Shown: positions 24,001-26,791 of the stretch, in pieces
How the letters are laid out: the number at the start of each line of letters is the position of its first letter
Numbering within the stretch: the first letter of the stretch is position 1
NCBI RefSeq assembly: GCF_009617585.1
Contig: NZ_WIXI01000048.1
Location: 124,001-188,000, forward strand
Source of the DNA: Endobacterium cereale
GTDB lineage: Bacteria; Pseudomonadota; Alphaproteobacteria; Rhizobiales; Rhizobiaceae
Length of the DNA: 64,000 nucleotides
Reading direction: 5' to 3'
Notes under the pieces: generated by a model
What the model was told of the DNA's origin: nothing
Databases searched by the model: none
What the model saw: only the letters and a program-made list of their open reading frames with translations
Position numbers and translations under genes: made by a program

Positions 24001-24062
24001 TTTTGTGTTTTTGCCTTCTTCTTGGGAAGAGGCTTTTTAGGGCGAGTGAAATGCTCGTTCAT
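1..24062 (-). CDS. Giant DUF4347/cadherin-like repeat surface protein (3' end beyond the window)
   Basis: One minus-strand frame stays open for 8,020 codons from an ATG at 24062 with a GGAAGG ribosome site; the stop lies left of the window. Seen: no Sec signal peptide; a Lys-rich start; a LEPR-like motif LEQRIAFDAAG at residues 35-45; a DUF4347 domain at about 104-255 with His160 (ISHGDEG) and Cys204 (YGCDFARG); a beta-rich, propeller-like region at about 260-520; an SdrD_B-like domain at about 534-620 (DDNNGNGTFE); then tandem cadherin/Ig-like units ending in VNDAP-type linkers, with FTYTVTDG and DPEG motifs. In-frame motifs checked near 5.4, 12.2 and 19.0 kb all use the same phase, so there is no frameshift. 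Known: such proteins act as very large surface adhesins. Inferred: the divergent operon at 24500-30441 exports or processes it. The C-terminal anchor or secretion signal cannot be seen. Confidence 0.93.
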   Translation of the reverse strand, partial: MNEHFTRPKKPLPKKKAKTQKARGQDRIGSMLMELEQRIAFDAAGAATVEHAQDKDQSAAHEATERAASDTRDSDALARALAAAAEGAHVGAQPTEAPGSAAGRQVVVVDSSVPDYESLLGSIEGDFDVIVLEQGRDGVDQLAEALRGMDNIQSIHIISHGDEGRLYLGTATLTVESMADEYAEDLQSLRSSLAEDADILIYGCDFARGELGESAARMMSYQTGADIAASDDATGSAYKGGDWTLEYRYGEVTTRSVVSADAQEHYAELLNVQASVGNGAVLVSSERTIYSVDLATGKATAITIVPATVGGISMSDTINSLAVDQTNGLIYYTDSASVGTNRALFAYDFINNTHILIDNDLASNGSIANVTIGTRGVGSGAAAFYNGSLYLGIESGAGDAQIWRLTFSADGKSLAGVATFGSNLASTDWGDFAIDAANGNLLSVTTAGINRYSLATGVQVGTTYANPGASQGANDSAGNSYVVGAINTGSAPIIQRFNPTTGATIGSALTITTNGSTALSTPIADAASWTPPTGSIGDIVFDDNNGNGTFETGIDGGISGVTVQLVDDLNNNGVADAGERVLATDTTDINGAYLFTGVLPGRYVVRVTDTNAALGTAPATTATTQAINASAVGTTVLSADFGYNAVGPIIDLNSGTVSQEIVGNGANPGGTGWTVSGTGSIVNNGFAWQNSGATGTITQTGLSGWNDGLAPSGATQLTFDVGWSNNSVAGLSTDNTTPATLEISIGGVVYARISTGVVGGNPNTATITYLNGASGSPATVAASAVNTTAWTRTPVTINLPSTVSASGALVFSYVSTGGLLGLAPSTDDIFVDTISALTNVDALSGNNYSATYTENGAGVNIAAAAASVRDLDSANMRAASIVLTNAQAGDLLALGSLPAGITGSIDTSTPGQITINLTGNATKAAYATAIRNITFSNSGDNPSTTARVINVTVNDGAISSPIATSTISVIAVNDDPVNTLPAAGWTTNEDTNVTLTGLSIADPDAGTGSMTVTLSVGTGTLLATSSGGVTVSGSGNSITLTGTLTAINAYLAGASAPVYVPVADANGAVTLTMVTSDLGNTGTGGTKTDTDTRTITINPVNDAPILDLDGSAAGTGFAASYTENATGVAITSAANTSVIDIDNANIASATVVISNGQVGDVLAMASALPGNITVSYNAATFTLTLTGSDTKANYQNYLAQIRYSSTSDNPTNGGSATSRSINVSVSDGALNSNTAVATVAVTAVNDAPVNTIPAGWTTNEDTSVALTGLAVTDLDAASGTITVRLSVPTGTLTATAGGSVAVTGSGTGILTLTGTLANINVYLASASAPVYVPVADANGSVTLTMTTNDGGNTGGGALTDTDTATITINPVNDAPTLDLSAAGSGTGYSTSYTENGTGIAIAAADTVITDVDNATMASLRVQITNGQAGDLLSVAGTLPSGITIQSYDPATFTLVLSGSASNAAYQAALLQIRYSSGSENPSTVTRNISVTVNDGGLNSNTAIASVNVIAVNDAPVNTVPGAQSVLEDTMTAIPGVQVGDVDSTNVTVTLTVGNGILSPTVTNSGTVTGVGTANLTLSGTLAQVNAVLASLRYQGNADFNGSDTLTIVTSDGALSDTDTVAITVTPVADATNDTIAATEDTPLSFNVLTGTGGATADTFANPARFVSAVTQPPAGQGTVTFNADGTITYTPTANFNGQTTFTYTVNSGGVLETATVTINVAAVNDAPVNTLPGAGWNTNEDVAVALSGLSVADVDAGSGTMTITLSVGSGTISAANAGGVTVSSSGTATITLTGTLANLNAYLASASVPLYNPAANANGSVTLTMTTNDGGNSGSGGQLTDIDTRTITIAAVNDAPVNTLPPTFSVAEDTALSLAGLSITDVDAASGTMTVVLSVNSGLLSATAGGSVTVTGSGTATLTLTGTLANINAYLAGAVTRPAFTPVADFNGNVTLTMTTSDGGNTGSGGTLSDVDTSIITVTPVNDAPVLDLDASGAGTGFATSYTEKGAGVSVVDTDVSIIDIDNANMASAVITITNAVAGDVLFVNGSLPSGITASYDSVNSRLTLSGSASKADYQTALQQVLYRSASSDPGSTPRSISVTVNDGALNSNTAITTVSVVPVNDAPVNGLPATFSVNEDTQLTLSGITLADPDVGSGTMTVTFAVNSGTLSAATAGGVTVSGTGSATITLTGTLANINAYLASASAPKYNPVADFNGSVTLSMTSSDGSLTDVDTSTITVVPVADIVADTATTAEDSAVNINVAANDTFTNANRTISAINGTSIAVNGMVAVSNGTVRLNANGTLTFTPAADYNGTAIFNYTVTSGGVSETANVTVTVTAVNDAPVNTVPGAQTTAEDTSLAIGGISVTDIDGDTLTTTVSVTRGTISVTAAGGATIGNNNSGTVTISGSAAAVNAVLASLRYNPNADYNGADTITVVTSDGTTSDTDTIGVTITPVADIVADTVTTLEDTPITFNAITGLGGGSADNFEGTPVLTSVTQPPVGQGTVTFNANGTITYTPAQDFNGQTSFTYTVTSGGVTETATVTVNVTPVNDAPVNTVPGSQTMTEDGTLVFSSGAGNAIAVGDVDDTNLTVTITAANGTFSLSGIAGLTFTTGTGTSNTTMTFTGTKAAINAALAGASYAPTADYYGAAGGITISTTDGKVGSATVSNIAVTVTGVADIVDDTASTAENTAVAISVLANDSFENAGRTVTAVNGLAITVGGAPVTVANGQVQLTAGGQLIFTPNTAYAGVTTFSYTVTSGGATETATVTVAVAAVNKPPVNTLPAGFTVLEDNALSLGGLQIADPDAGTGDVTVTLSVGSGILTATSANGVTVGGSTTGTITLSGTLTAINNYLSNATNRPSFTPAANSVASVTLTMTTNDNGNTGGPALTDIDTATITITPVNDAPSGADKTVTIAEDGSYTFSTADFGFSDPNDNPANALAGVVITTLPANGTLTLGGNAVTAGQFIAAGSLGNLVFTPAANANGTALSAFTFQVRDNGGTANGGIDTDQSPNTITFNVTAVNDAPVNNLPGTFVTDEDTSFALTGISVSDVDAGSGQITVTLSVSSGTLAANTAGGVSVTGTGTASITLTGTLANINTYLASANRPLFSPALNANGSVTLTMVTNDSGNAGSGGALSDTDTSVITVNPVNDAPVGSNASYTTNEDTALNGTLPTATDVDGDTLTYSAGGTAPAHGTVTINSNGTFTYAPAANYNGSDTFTYRVSDGKVSVEYTVTVGVTPVNDAPVAANDAASILANGTASINVLANDTDVDGDTLSVVQVNGSASGVAQAVAGSGGGTFTIGANGQAVFNPGTAFVDLAAGQTRTSSVTYQVSDGKGGTSFATFTVTVTGINDAPVSTPIANQSGADAQFVSFNVAGNFSDPDSGDTLTFTQTDLPPGLSINAAGVISGTMDRSASIGSPYSVTITATDGGGAQVSRTFTWTVTNPAPVAVNDAAVTTENANASGNVILGDINGVGADSDPDGDPIVVSAVGGSAAGIGTAVTGSNGGTFTIGANGAYVFIPGTAFDNLAQGQSRTTSVTYTISDGQGGTATATLTVTVNGTNDAPVAANDTFTTNEDQPVTFDVRTNDSDIDGGTLSVTQINGTNITVGNSVVLSNGTITLNANGTLTFTPNANANGAVSFTYTLSDGQGATANATVNGTIVPVQDPPVASNDTFTTLEDTPTTFDVRTNDSDPDNDPLTVTQINGSAISVGGSVTVTGGRITLNANGTLTFTPNANYNGNPSFIYTISDGNGNTASATVNGTVTPVQDPPVAANDTFSTAEDTAVTFDVRTNDSDPDNDPLTVTQINGTNIAAGNSIAITGGSVTLNANGTLTFTPTANYYGNPSFTYTISDGQGNTATATVNGTVTPVNDAPVANNDTFSTSEDNAVDISVVTNDTDIDNDTLTVTQVNGSAIAVGSSIAVTNGSVRLNANGTLTFTPAPNYNGPISFNYTVSDGNGGTATATVSGTVSPVNDAPTVIDDTFTTNEDTAVTFDPRANDSDVDGNAISITAINGTAIAVNGSVTVPGGTVTLDADGRLTFTPNADYNGNVSFTYTVSDGLLSTTGTINGTITPVNDAPVSSDVTVGVNEDAVLSGSLPAASDVDTGDVVTYAAGATAPASGTVVINSDGTYTYTPNANFNGRDAFTFIVSDGKGGTNEYTVTVDVAPINDAPTAGTLPNRASTDSAGINLNVSGFFSDPDGDTLIYSQTGLPSGLSITAAGLITGTIDRQASIGGPNANGVYTVTVTANDGNGGTVSRSFTYTVTNPAPIAVADSFTTPEDTPYTINVLANDSDPDGDPLVVTGATAVNGTVTIGSNGQITYQPNLNFNGTDTIVYTISDGNGGTATATVAVTVTAVNDAPAGGTIPDRTRNDGDTDSLDVRGFFSDPDGDALTYTVTGLPAGLSFNGTAITGTIASGASGPTGETVFTVIVTARDGNGGVTPVTFRYTVLNLPPTAADDTVTTAEDTPVDILVLGNDNDPDRDTLSIINIDNKELKLDSPVATAHGVVTLMIGQDGKPYLRFTPNANYNGSESFTYTIADGNGGVATATVRINVTSVPDAPVVTKPLPYIVRADGQSLALDTGDFFTDPDGDDLNFTATGLPAGLTIDPATGVILGSIDRNASALNGGIYTIRITAFDGPNGTGNSTYQEFTLEVTNPGPTAVNDALTIAEDTTIRFNPMTGAGFPGSGSQVGIDIDPDGDPLTITSVSAGHGSATIGPDGVTIIYTPNANFNGTDTIVYTIDDGNGGVSTATVTVTITAVNDAPIASPIPDRTDGDTQPVDFNVATYFSDVDSTTLTFTASNLPPGLTIDNATGRITGDLTASASDGGPYQVTITATDNAGAATSQTITWNVTDEPPYAVNDQLPGPIQEGGSGSGNWKLNDIDDDPIFLSQVNGSAANIGLAVTGSQGGSFTVNADGTYSFTAGNDFRDLAAGQTRTTSIHYTIRDAGGLSSTATIAVTVTGVNTAPDRPASLPPVTMAENQLLAGNQLAYGMLFTDPDNGDTLTFAATNLPTGLTMNADGTITGRITNDAAGPTGSRTYSVTVTATDSAGAAISQTFDFTVTNPAPVAGNYSYSTPEDTPVDNIDVIGPNDDPDGDTLVLDPDFTPIAANGKVTINPDGTLRYVPNLDFNGTDTIVYRLSDGQGGLSTGLVTISVNAQNDAPITSPIADMQRNDYDIISFDTASHFVDPEGDTLTYAMTGLPPGLTFSTTTGIISGRIASDASGPMGSRSYVVSVTATDPSGLSSSIQFVYIINNVAPDARDDVATTNEDTPVDIDILANDVDLDNDTRTVIFVNGVNLTLNGPAVGTTNGTVQLVLNATNEAVLRFTPATNFNGTESFSYTISDGNGGSDTASVTITVNPVNDAPTASPVPNQTQADGSSFNLDVSTYFNDVDGDDLDYVVSNLPPGLSYDAETGIISGRLAANASVGSPYTVTITAYDRFGQPAPTGPGLFASTSFQFTVTNPPPVAVDDSYTTVEDTPITFNPVTDTPGADSDPDGDPLTLVSIDGQSIAPNGSVTVSNGVIAMDAFGNLTFTPAANFNGNVAISYRISDGNGGFDDGLISITVTPVNDPAIIDLNGAGAGVDRTVDFVEGGPAVAIATPDASVFDVEGSIVSMDVVFGGFTGNGVLEVAHLNGVVDIAYGTASSGTLIFGGTTFRYTYSGNNLHIENAAGPNVIVPDADLSAFLRAIAYENRSDNPAPGVRTLSFTVTDTLGAVSAASVTSINVIAVNDAPVALDDTGTTTENAILNGSSVLDNDSDPEGQSFTIVRVGAAGGLNAPVTGSNGGSFVFAADGTYTFNPGASFDDLQIGESRTTSVTYTIRDTDGAETTATLTITVNGENDAPTGGTSTIAVTEDIVATGTLTAVDVDGDTLSFAVASQPSRGTVTISPNGNYTYTPAPNYNGPDSFTYTVSDGRTTVTFTVAVNVTATPDAPVASPIPPQSYNDSDPVLINVSGYFSDPDGDALTFTESGLPTGLFINAQGLITGTLASDASVTGPYTITVTARDPAGNTVAQNFTINVANPAPIARDDLIQTGENQPSTGSVFDDHGAGEDIDPDGDALTVSAVNGVAGSVGAVVTGSAGGTFRIGSDGQYEFIPGTAFDALRAGETRATAVTYTISDGQGGFSTATLTVVVTGENDAPVGSNGTGTVAEDGVLNAPLPAVSDAEGDTLSYAVGTGPANGAVIIRQDGTYTYTPNPNFNGTDTFTYMVGDGTDTVTYTMTITVMAVNDAPVMQDVAVSINEDTAYIGQIVAVDVDNAPASLVYAAYAQPARGTVTVNPNGTYTYTPALNFYGADSFQVIVTDPGGLTDIATVTITVNPVNDAPVAVNDNATTTQDIAITGNVIVGSDSDPDGDAILVTAVNGAASVGVPVAGSNGGTFVIGADGAYSFDPGTAFDDLQAGETRTTTITYQISDPGGLTSTAVLTVTVSGANDAPVGGPLPDQTWSDGQAITYPVAANFSDPDSDTLTYAVSGLPDGLDIDPGTGEISGTIDRSASGQTGRFEYTVTVTASDGNGGSVSQTFVLTVTNPTPTAVADNFTVAEGAILGGNVLTGGGNGPDTDPDGDDLEVSLVSQPAHGTLTLNADGTFTYVPTAFFNGTDTFIYQIDDGNGGISSATVTITVKPVNDAPVAADDTFAIDEDGSATINVIANDSDIDRDTLFVSQINGQAISVGNPVAVTGGTVSLNANGTITFTAAPNYNGSPSFTYTVSDGALTAQATVTGLVRPINDAPVNTLPANYSMLEDGTLTLANMSVSDVDAGNGPMTVTLNVSGGTLSAFSGGNVTVTGGGTGTIVLTGTLANINAYLASAVAPVFRPIENSSAAVTLTMTTSDGGNSGAGGELIATSQSTIFIQPVNDVPVAEDQSVTTAEDTPVSGTIAASDADGDPLTFVISTQPLHGTVSIDNTGRYVYTPALDYNGNDSFRVDINDGQGGVRTVTVSIAISPVNDAPTAADAAFSMDEDGAPATGTLPVATDREGTPVTYAVGSQPANGTVSVTPTGGYTYTPRADFNGTDTFTYTVSDGQASSSYTVTVTVRPVNDAPVAADVETTTPRNQTVGGQLTAVDIDNDPLTFALGSPASFGTATVDEFGNYTYTPNADYFGIDSFTYTVTDGTITITRTVTIDVGSNNAPPVAGNYNLSTNEDTALIGKVEASDPNDDTLAFSVATGPTHGAIIMDARGNFTYTPTGNYFGTDQFTYRISDGQTSIIRTVAITIIPVNDAPVGSDATISVTEDVTTTGTLPRATDPEGSPVTYALGLIVPVNGQVTIAPNGTYTYVPDPDFYGTDRFTYTVSDGAATATYEVVVNVIGVNDAPRAGNYADATAEDTPRTGQLPTATDPDGNNPTITYTVGSQPANGTVTITTTGEYTYIPATNFYGTDTFTYTVSDGLASNTYTVTMTVTPVNDAPVGSDASITVTEDTAYADRLPAATDPEGSAVAYGLASGPANGTVTVNIDGTYTYIPRQDYFGQDSFQYTVSDGVDSRIYTVTINVTPVNDAPRGSDLTLPATEDLPLNGQFPMAVDPEGDTVTYALGPQPANGVVTLGGGRNFTYTPNANFSGTDTFTYTVSDGTASATYTITLNVAPVNDAPVGSNGAITVTEDTPYNDVLPVATDVDSDTLTYALAGQAGHGTVTVLGNGRYTYVPAADYFGPDFFTYTVTDGLLTTIEYRIDITVTNVNDAPRGSDLAVTMPEDGFSSGSLPVATDPEGSAVAYALVGQAANGIATVDAFGNYTYRPNLDFFGQDRFTYTVSDGSASTTYTVTINVTPVNDAPRASDITINATEDETYSGTLPTAVDPEGQPFTYGIGSQPANGTVTVSANGDFTYTPNPDYDGLDSFTYKVTDGFATSTYTVTVNVLGENDPPRGSDVTINVTEDQAYPGRLPQAFDPEGQPLQYGAGVVTPAHGTVSILSNGDYVYTPDADYYGADSFTYTVTDGVNTVTYTVTVNVANVNDAPRSNGMSFNVGEDQTYNGSLPPAIDPEGQTFTYGLGSQPAHGAVSINPDGT
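155..3456 (-). repeat. Tandem ~91-residue cadherin-like repeats within the giant gene
   Basis: Codons for the VNDAP-type linker recur near 155, 430, 702, 975, 1252, 1524, 1799, 2077, 2354, 2622, 2893, 3168 and 3442. The spacing is 268-278 bp, or about 91 residues, giving twelve full units. Each unit reads roughly as an acidic linker, an EDT/EDQ turn, DPEG, a central PAHGTV-like strand, and YTP followed by DSFTYTVTDG. This matches the tandem-95/cadherin-like (Cadherin_5, VCBS-like) family. The array continues past the left edge. Confidence 0.85.
11809..13365 (-). repeat. Five highly similar ~103-residue Ig/VCBS-like repeats
   Basis: Linker codons lie near 11809, 12116, 12424, 12733, 13042 and 13351, a constant 307-309 bp apart. 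The units centred on 12424-13042 are very alike at DNA level, with long shared runs around the TVTQINGS and TLTFTPNANYNG codons. This suggests recent duplication or gene conversion. Two linkers here read as QDPPV rather than NDAPV. The period differs from the 91-residue array and from the alternating N-terminal array. Confidence 0.8.
14590..21150 (-). repeat. N-terminal array of alternating ~130 and ~140-residue repeats
   Basis: Linker codons near 21136, 20752, 20322, 19928 and 19519 are spaced 384, 430, 394 and 409 bp. The pairs therefore repeat about every 803-824 bp. One unit type carries WTTNEDT..LTGL with ITLTGTLTAINAYL motifs. The other carries YTENGTG with ISNGQVGD and SYDPATFTL motifs. 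The alternation extends with more divergence to about 14.6 kb. It looks like duplication of a two-domain cassette. Confidence 0.7.
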
Positions 24063-24499
24063 GACTTACCTTCCCGCGCAGAAATGGTCCGGATACAACG
24101 TCCGGGTTTTGCGCCGGCGGGCCCGTGAGCCCGCCTGACATCAGCGATCGCATTAACCTGATCCGAATATTAGGATTCAGTTGTTTACCAAATTACAAAC
24201 AGCTACTATTAATTTTAGCAATACATGATGTTTTAGAAAACCCGTATTTTTCTGGCACATCACGCAAATGGGAACCTCAAGCTCTCATCCTTCACGGGAG
24301 GATTTTTCATGTCCACACGTTCATATTCTCTAATATGTTAGCGTCTTATTAATCATATTCGTAAATCTTAAATCAGCCCTGGGTTTTCACTCTTCACCTT
24401 CGACCGCGTCTAGGTTGACTTGTCGTTGGAGATGATGCGCGCGGCACCCGTCAAGATTTGAAGATGGGGATTTTTGCGGGTCGTAATTGAGGTGCAGTG
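24063..24499. promoter_or_regulatory. AT-rich divergent intergenic region between the giant gene and its putative export operon
   Basis: These 437 bp separate the divergent starts of the giant adhesin (24062, minus) and the TolC-family gene (24500, plus). The middle (about 24170-24370) is visibly AT-rich compared with its flanks. It holds an inverted repeat CATATT-CTCT-AATATG at about 24322-24337. It also holds a ten-codon ORF (24309-24341, MSTRSYSLIC) with a GGGAGGA site upstream, which could be a leader peptide or chance. I could not assign a -35/-10 pair with confidence. Shared regulation of the two divergent units is an inference. Confidence 0.5.
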
Positions 24500-25978
24500 G
24501 TGAAGTTTCCGTATTTATGGATTGTCCCGGTCAGTTTGATTGCAGTTGGTTGCTCGGTGAAAACCGATCCACTCAAGGCAGAAGCCAATGTCTCCTTCGC
24601 CGATGACAAGCTGGTGAGGGCCACCGCCTATCAGGAGCCCATCACCGGTTCGATAGATCTTTACGAGGCCATGGCGCGGGCGCTGAAATACAACCTGGAT
24701 ACGAAGGTCGAAATCATGGAGGCTTCGCTGAAGCTTCGTGAAGCCGATCTCGTGAGCTACAGCGCGCTGCCGAAACTGGTGGCCGGCGCCGGATATGCCG
24801 GTCGTGATGAGGGCGACCCTTCGACACCTTCGACCCGCGATCCAAATGTGCGTACAGGCGACCTGACCTTCTCCTGGAACGTTCTCGATTTCGGGCTCTC
24901 CTATGTCCGCGCCAAGCAGGCAGCCGATCAGGCACTCATTCAGGAGGAGATGAAACGCCGCATCGTCAACAAGGTGATCGAGGATGTGCGCACCGCCTAC
25001 TGGCGAGCTGCCAGCTATCAGCGGCTTGTCGGCCGCATGCGGGCACTCGAGGGGCGGGTGGCGCGGGCCCTGCGCGAGACACGCGGACTTTCCGGCAGCG
25101 GCGAGGCTTCGCCGCTCGTTGCTTTGACGTATGAGCGCGAACTCATTGAAGTGAAACGTGAAGTGGAGCAGCTCGAAGGCGAATTGAAGGTTGCCAAGAG
25201 CCAGTTGGCGGCACTGATGAACATCACACCCGGCACCGAATTCACGCTGTCACTACCCAAGCGCAACAATCCGAAGCTGAGCGTTCCTAACGATCTTTCG
25301 GCAATGTACCGCATCGCCGCCGCCAACCGTCCGGAAATGCGCGAGGTTGCCTATCGCATGCGCATCAACGAGCAGGAGGTCAATGCCGCCCTGCTCGACA
25401 TCCTGCCGGGGTTCAGTGTCTATGCCGGAAACAATTACGACAGCAACGACTTCATCACCGATGCGAACTGGGCATCATGGGGTGCCAAGGTAAGCTTCAA
25501 CGCGATGAAACTGTTTGCGCTGCCGGCTACGAACAGGAAGATCGAGGCGGAAAAGGAAGTGCTGGATGCACGTGCCTTGTCGGTTGCCATGGCCGTGATG
25601 ACGCAGGTCCATATCAGCCGCGCTCGCTTTACCCATCTCAACAAATCCTATTCGACGGCGGCAGCCCTTTCCAACGTCTCGCACCGGATTCTCAACCAGG
25701 TGCGGGCGGAAACCAAGGCGCAGAAGACCAGCGAGCAGATCCTCATCCGCGAGGAAATGAACGCGCTGGTGGCCGACGCCAAGCTCGATATGGCCTATGC
25801 CGACATGCAGAACGCCTACGCCAATGTCTATGCATCTCTTGGCGTCGATCCATTTCCACGCGGCCTGACCACCAAGGAAAGCGTCGCCGAGATTTCCACC
25901 CGCATGAAGGCGTTGTGGAACGAGGGCGGCGGCGCAGCCGTCATCCATGTGAGCGCACAAACAGCAGGTATCCAGTAA
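24500..25978 (+). CDS. TolC-family outer-membrane channel lipoprotein
   Basis: About 492 residues, the usual length of TolC/OprM-type factors. The N-terminus KFPYLWIVPVSLIAVGCSV is a lipoprotein signal peptide with a lipobox-like AVGC. Two GTG codons are adjacent; 24500 is chosen because GAGG at 24489-24492 lies seven bases upstream, against an unworkably short gap to 24497. The body shows the paired helical repeats of the family, including YEAMARALKYNLD and the AYWRAASYQRL and AYADMQNAYANVYASLG regions. Known: TolC trimers form the outer-membrane exit duct of type I and tripartite systems. It heads a four-gene operon (17 bp to the next start), so it is inferred to be the exit channel for the divergent giant protein. 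Confidence 0.85.
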   Translation: MKFPYLWIVPVSLIAVGCSVKTDPLKAEANVSFADDKLVRATAYQEPITGSIDLYEAMARALKYNLDTKVEIMEASLKLREADLVSYSALPKLVAGAGYAGRDEGDPSTPSTRDPNVRTGDLTFSWNVLDFGLSYVRAKQAADQALIQEEMKRRIVNKVIEDVRTAYWRAASYQRLVGRMRALEGRVARALRETRGLSGSGEASPLVALTYERELIEVKREVEQLEGELKVAKSQLAALMNITPGTEFTLSLPKRNNPKLSVPNDLSAMYRIAAANRPEMREVAYRMRINEQEVNAALLDILPGFSVYAGNNYDSNDFITDANWASWGAKVSFNAMKLFALPATNRKIEAEKEVLDARALSVAMAVMTQVHISRARFTHLNKSYSTAAALSNVSHRILNQVRAETKAQKTSEQILIREEMNALVADAKLDMAYADMQNAYANVYASLGVDPFPRGLTTKESVAEISTRMKALWNEGGGAAVIHVSAQTAGIQ

Positions 25979-25995
25979 CCGGGCAGAGGTCGATC

Positions 25996-26787
25996 ATGAC
26001 CGATCGAACGTATTTTTCGAACATCGGATCGCGCCAGCAGTTTTGCGGTGCGATTTTCGCCGTTTGTCTTTTCGGGTCATTTTCGGCGATAGGTTCCGCA
26101 CTGGCGCAGGCCGGAAACGAGACGCTTCGCGGCATCGTCAAGCCGGTTAACGAGGCGATGATCGCCTCTGACCTGACGTTTCCGATCCGTTCCCTGCCTT
26201 TTCGCGAAGGCCAGAGTTTTGCCAAGGGCGATACGCTGGTGGAATTCGAATGCGGTGATCTGGCCGCACAGGTAAAATCGGCGGAAGCAATGTTTCGCGC
26301 CGAGCAGATCACGCTGGAAAACAACCAGCGCCTGGCCAAATCCCGTGCGGTCGGCAATTTCGAGGTCGATCTTTCGCGCGCCAAGGCAGATCAGGCCGCC
26401 GCCGAACTGGAAGGCTTTCGCTCAAAAATGTCACGCTGCGTGATCCGTGCGCCCTATGACGGACGCATCGCCGTAATGCGCGCGCATGCGCATGAAATCC
26501 CCGAGCCGAACCAGCCGATGATGCAGATCGTCAGCCAGTCGGATCTGGAGATCGAAATCCTGCTGCCTTCCGACTGGCTTCGCTGGCTGAAACCGCGCAG
26601 CCGTTTCAGCATCCGCATCGATGAAACGGGAAAAAGCCTCGGTGCGGAAATCGTGCGCATCGCCGCCGTGGTCGATCCCGTCAGTCAAACCGTGAAAGTA
26701 ACCGGACGTTTCTGGAATGGCGCCGAGGGCGTGTTGCCCGGCATGAGCGGCGCAACCACGTTCGAAGACGTGCCGGCGAGCGAGTAG
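25996..26787 (+). CDS. Small periplasmic HlyD/RND-type adaptor
   Basis: 263 residues from ATG 25996, with AGAGG six bases upstream. It has a cleavable signal peptide ending near SALAQ|AG. A barrel-sandwich (lipoyl-like) half follows (IRSLPFREGQSFAKGDTLVEF), then a short coiled-coil hairpin at about 90-135, the second half (RAPYDGRIAVM), and a beta-barrel (LEIEILLPSDWLRWL). It is short for a membrane-fusion protein, with a minimal hairpin and no inner-membrane anchor. The gene lies 17 bp after the TolC gene and 4 bp before the GAF-HlyD gene. It probably bridges inner-membrane partners to the outer-membrane channel. No RND pump gene is adjacent. Confidence 0.8.
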   Translation: MTDRTYFSNIGSRQQFCGAIFAVCLFGSFSAIGSALAQAGNETLRGIVKPVNEAMIASDLTFPIRSLPFREGQSFAKGDTLVEFECGDLAAQVKSAEAMFRAEQITLENNQRLAKSRAVGNFEVDLSRAKADQAAAELEGFRSKMSRCVIRAPYDGRIAVMRAHAHEIPEPNQPMMQIVSQSDLEIEILLPSDWLRWLKPRSRFSIRIDETGKSLGAEIVRIAAVVDPVSQTVKVTGRFWNGAEGVLPGMSGATTFEDVPASE

Positions 26788-26791
26788 GCCC

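Noticed and set aside
1..24062. Minisatellite or CRISPR-like repeat array
   Set aside because: The periodicity (274-430 bp) follows protein domains in one open frame. There are no short identical repeats with unique spacers.
24255..24275. Sigma-54 promoter (TGGCAC...GC) upstream of the TolC gene
   Set aside because: The GG and GC elements are 10 bp apart instead of the 12 needed for a -24/-12 promoter.
24125..24352. 75-codon open frame in the divergent leader
   Set aside because: Atypical composition, no ribosome site and no recognisable features; the region is AT-rich intergenic DNA.
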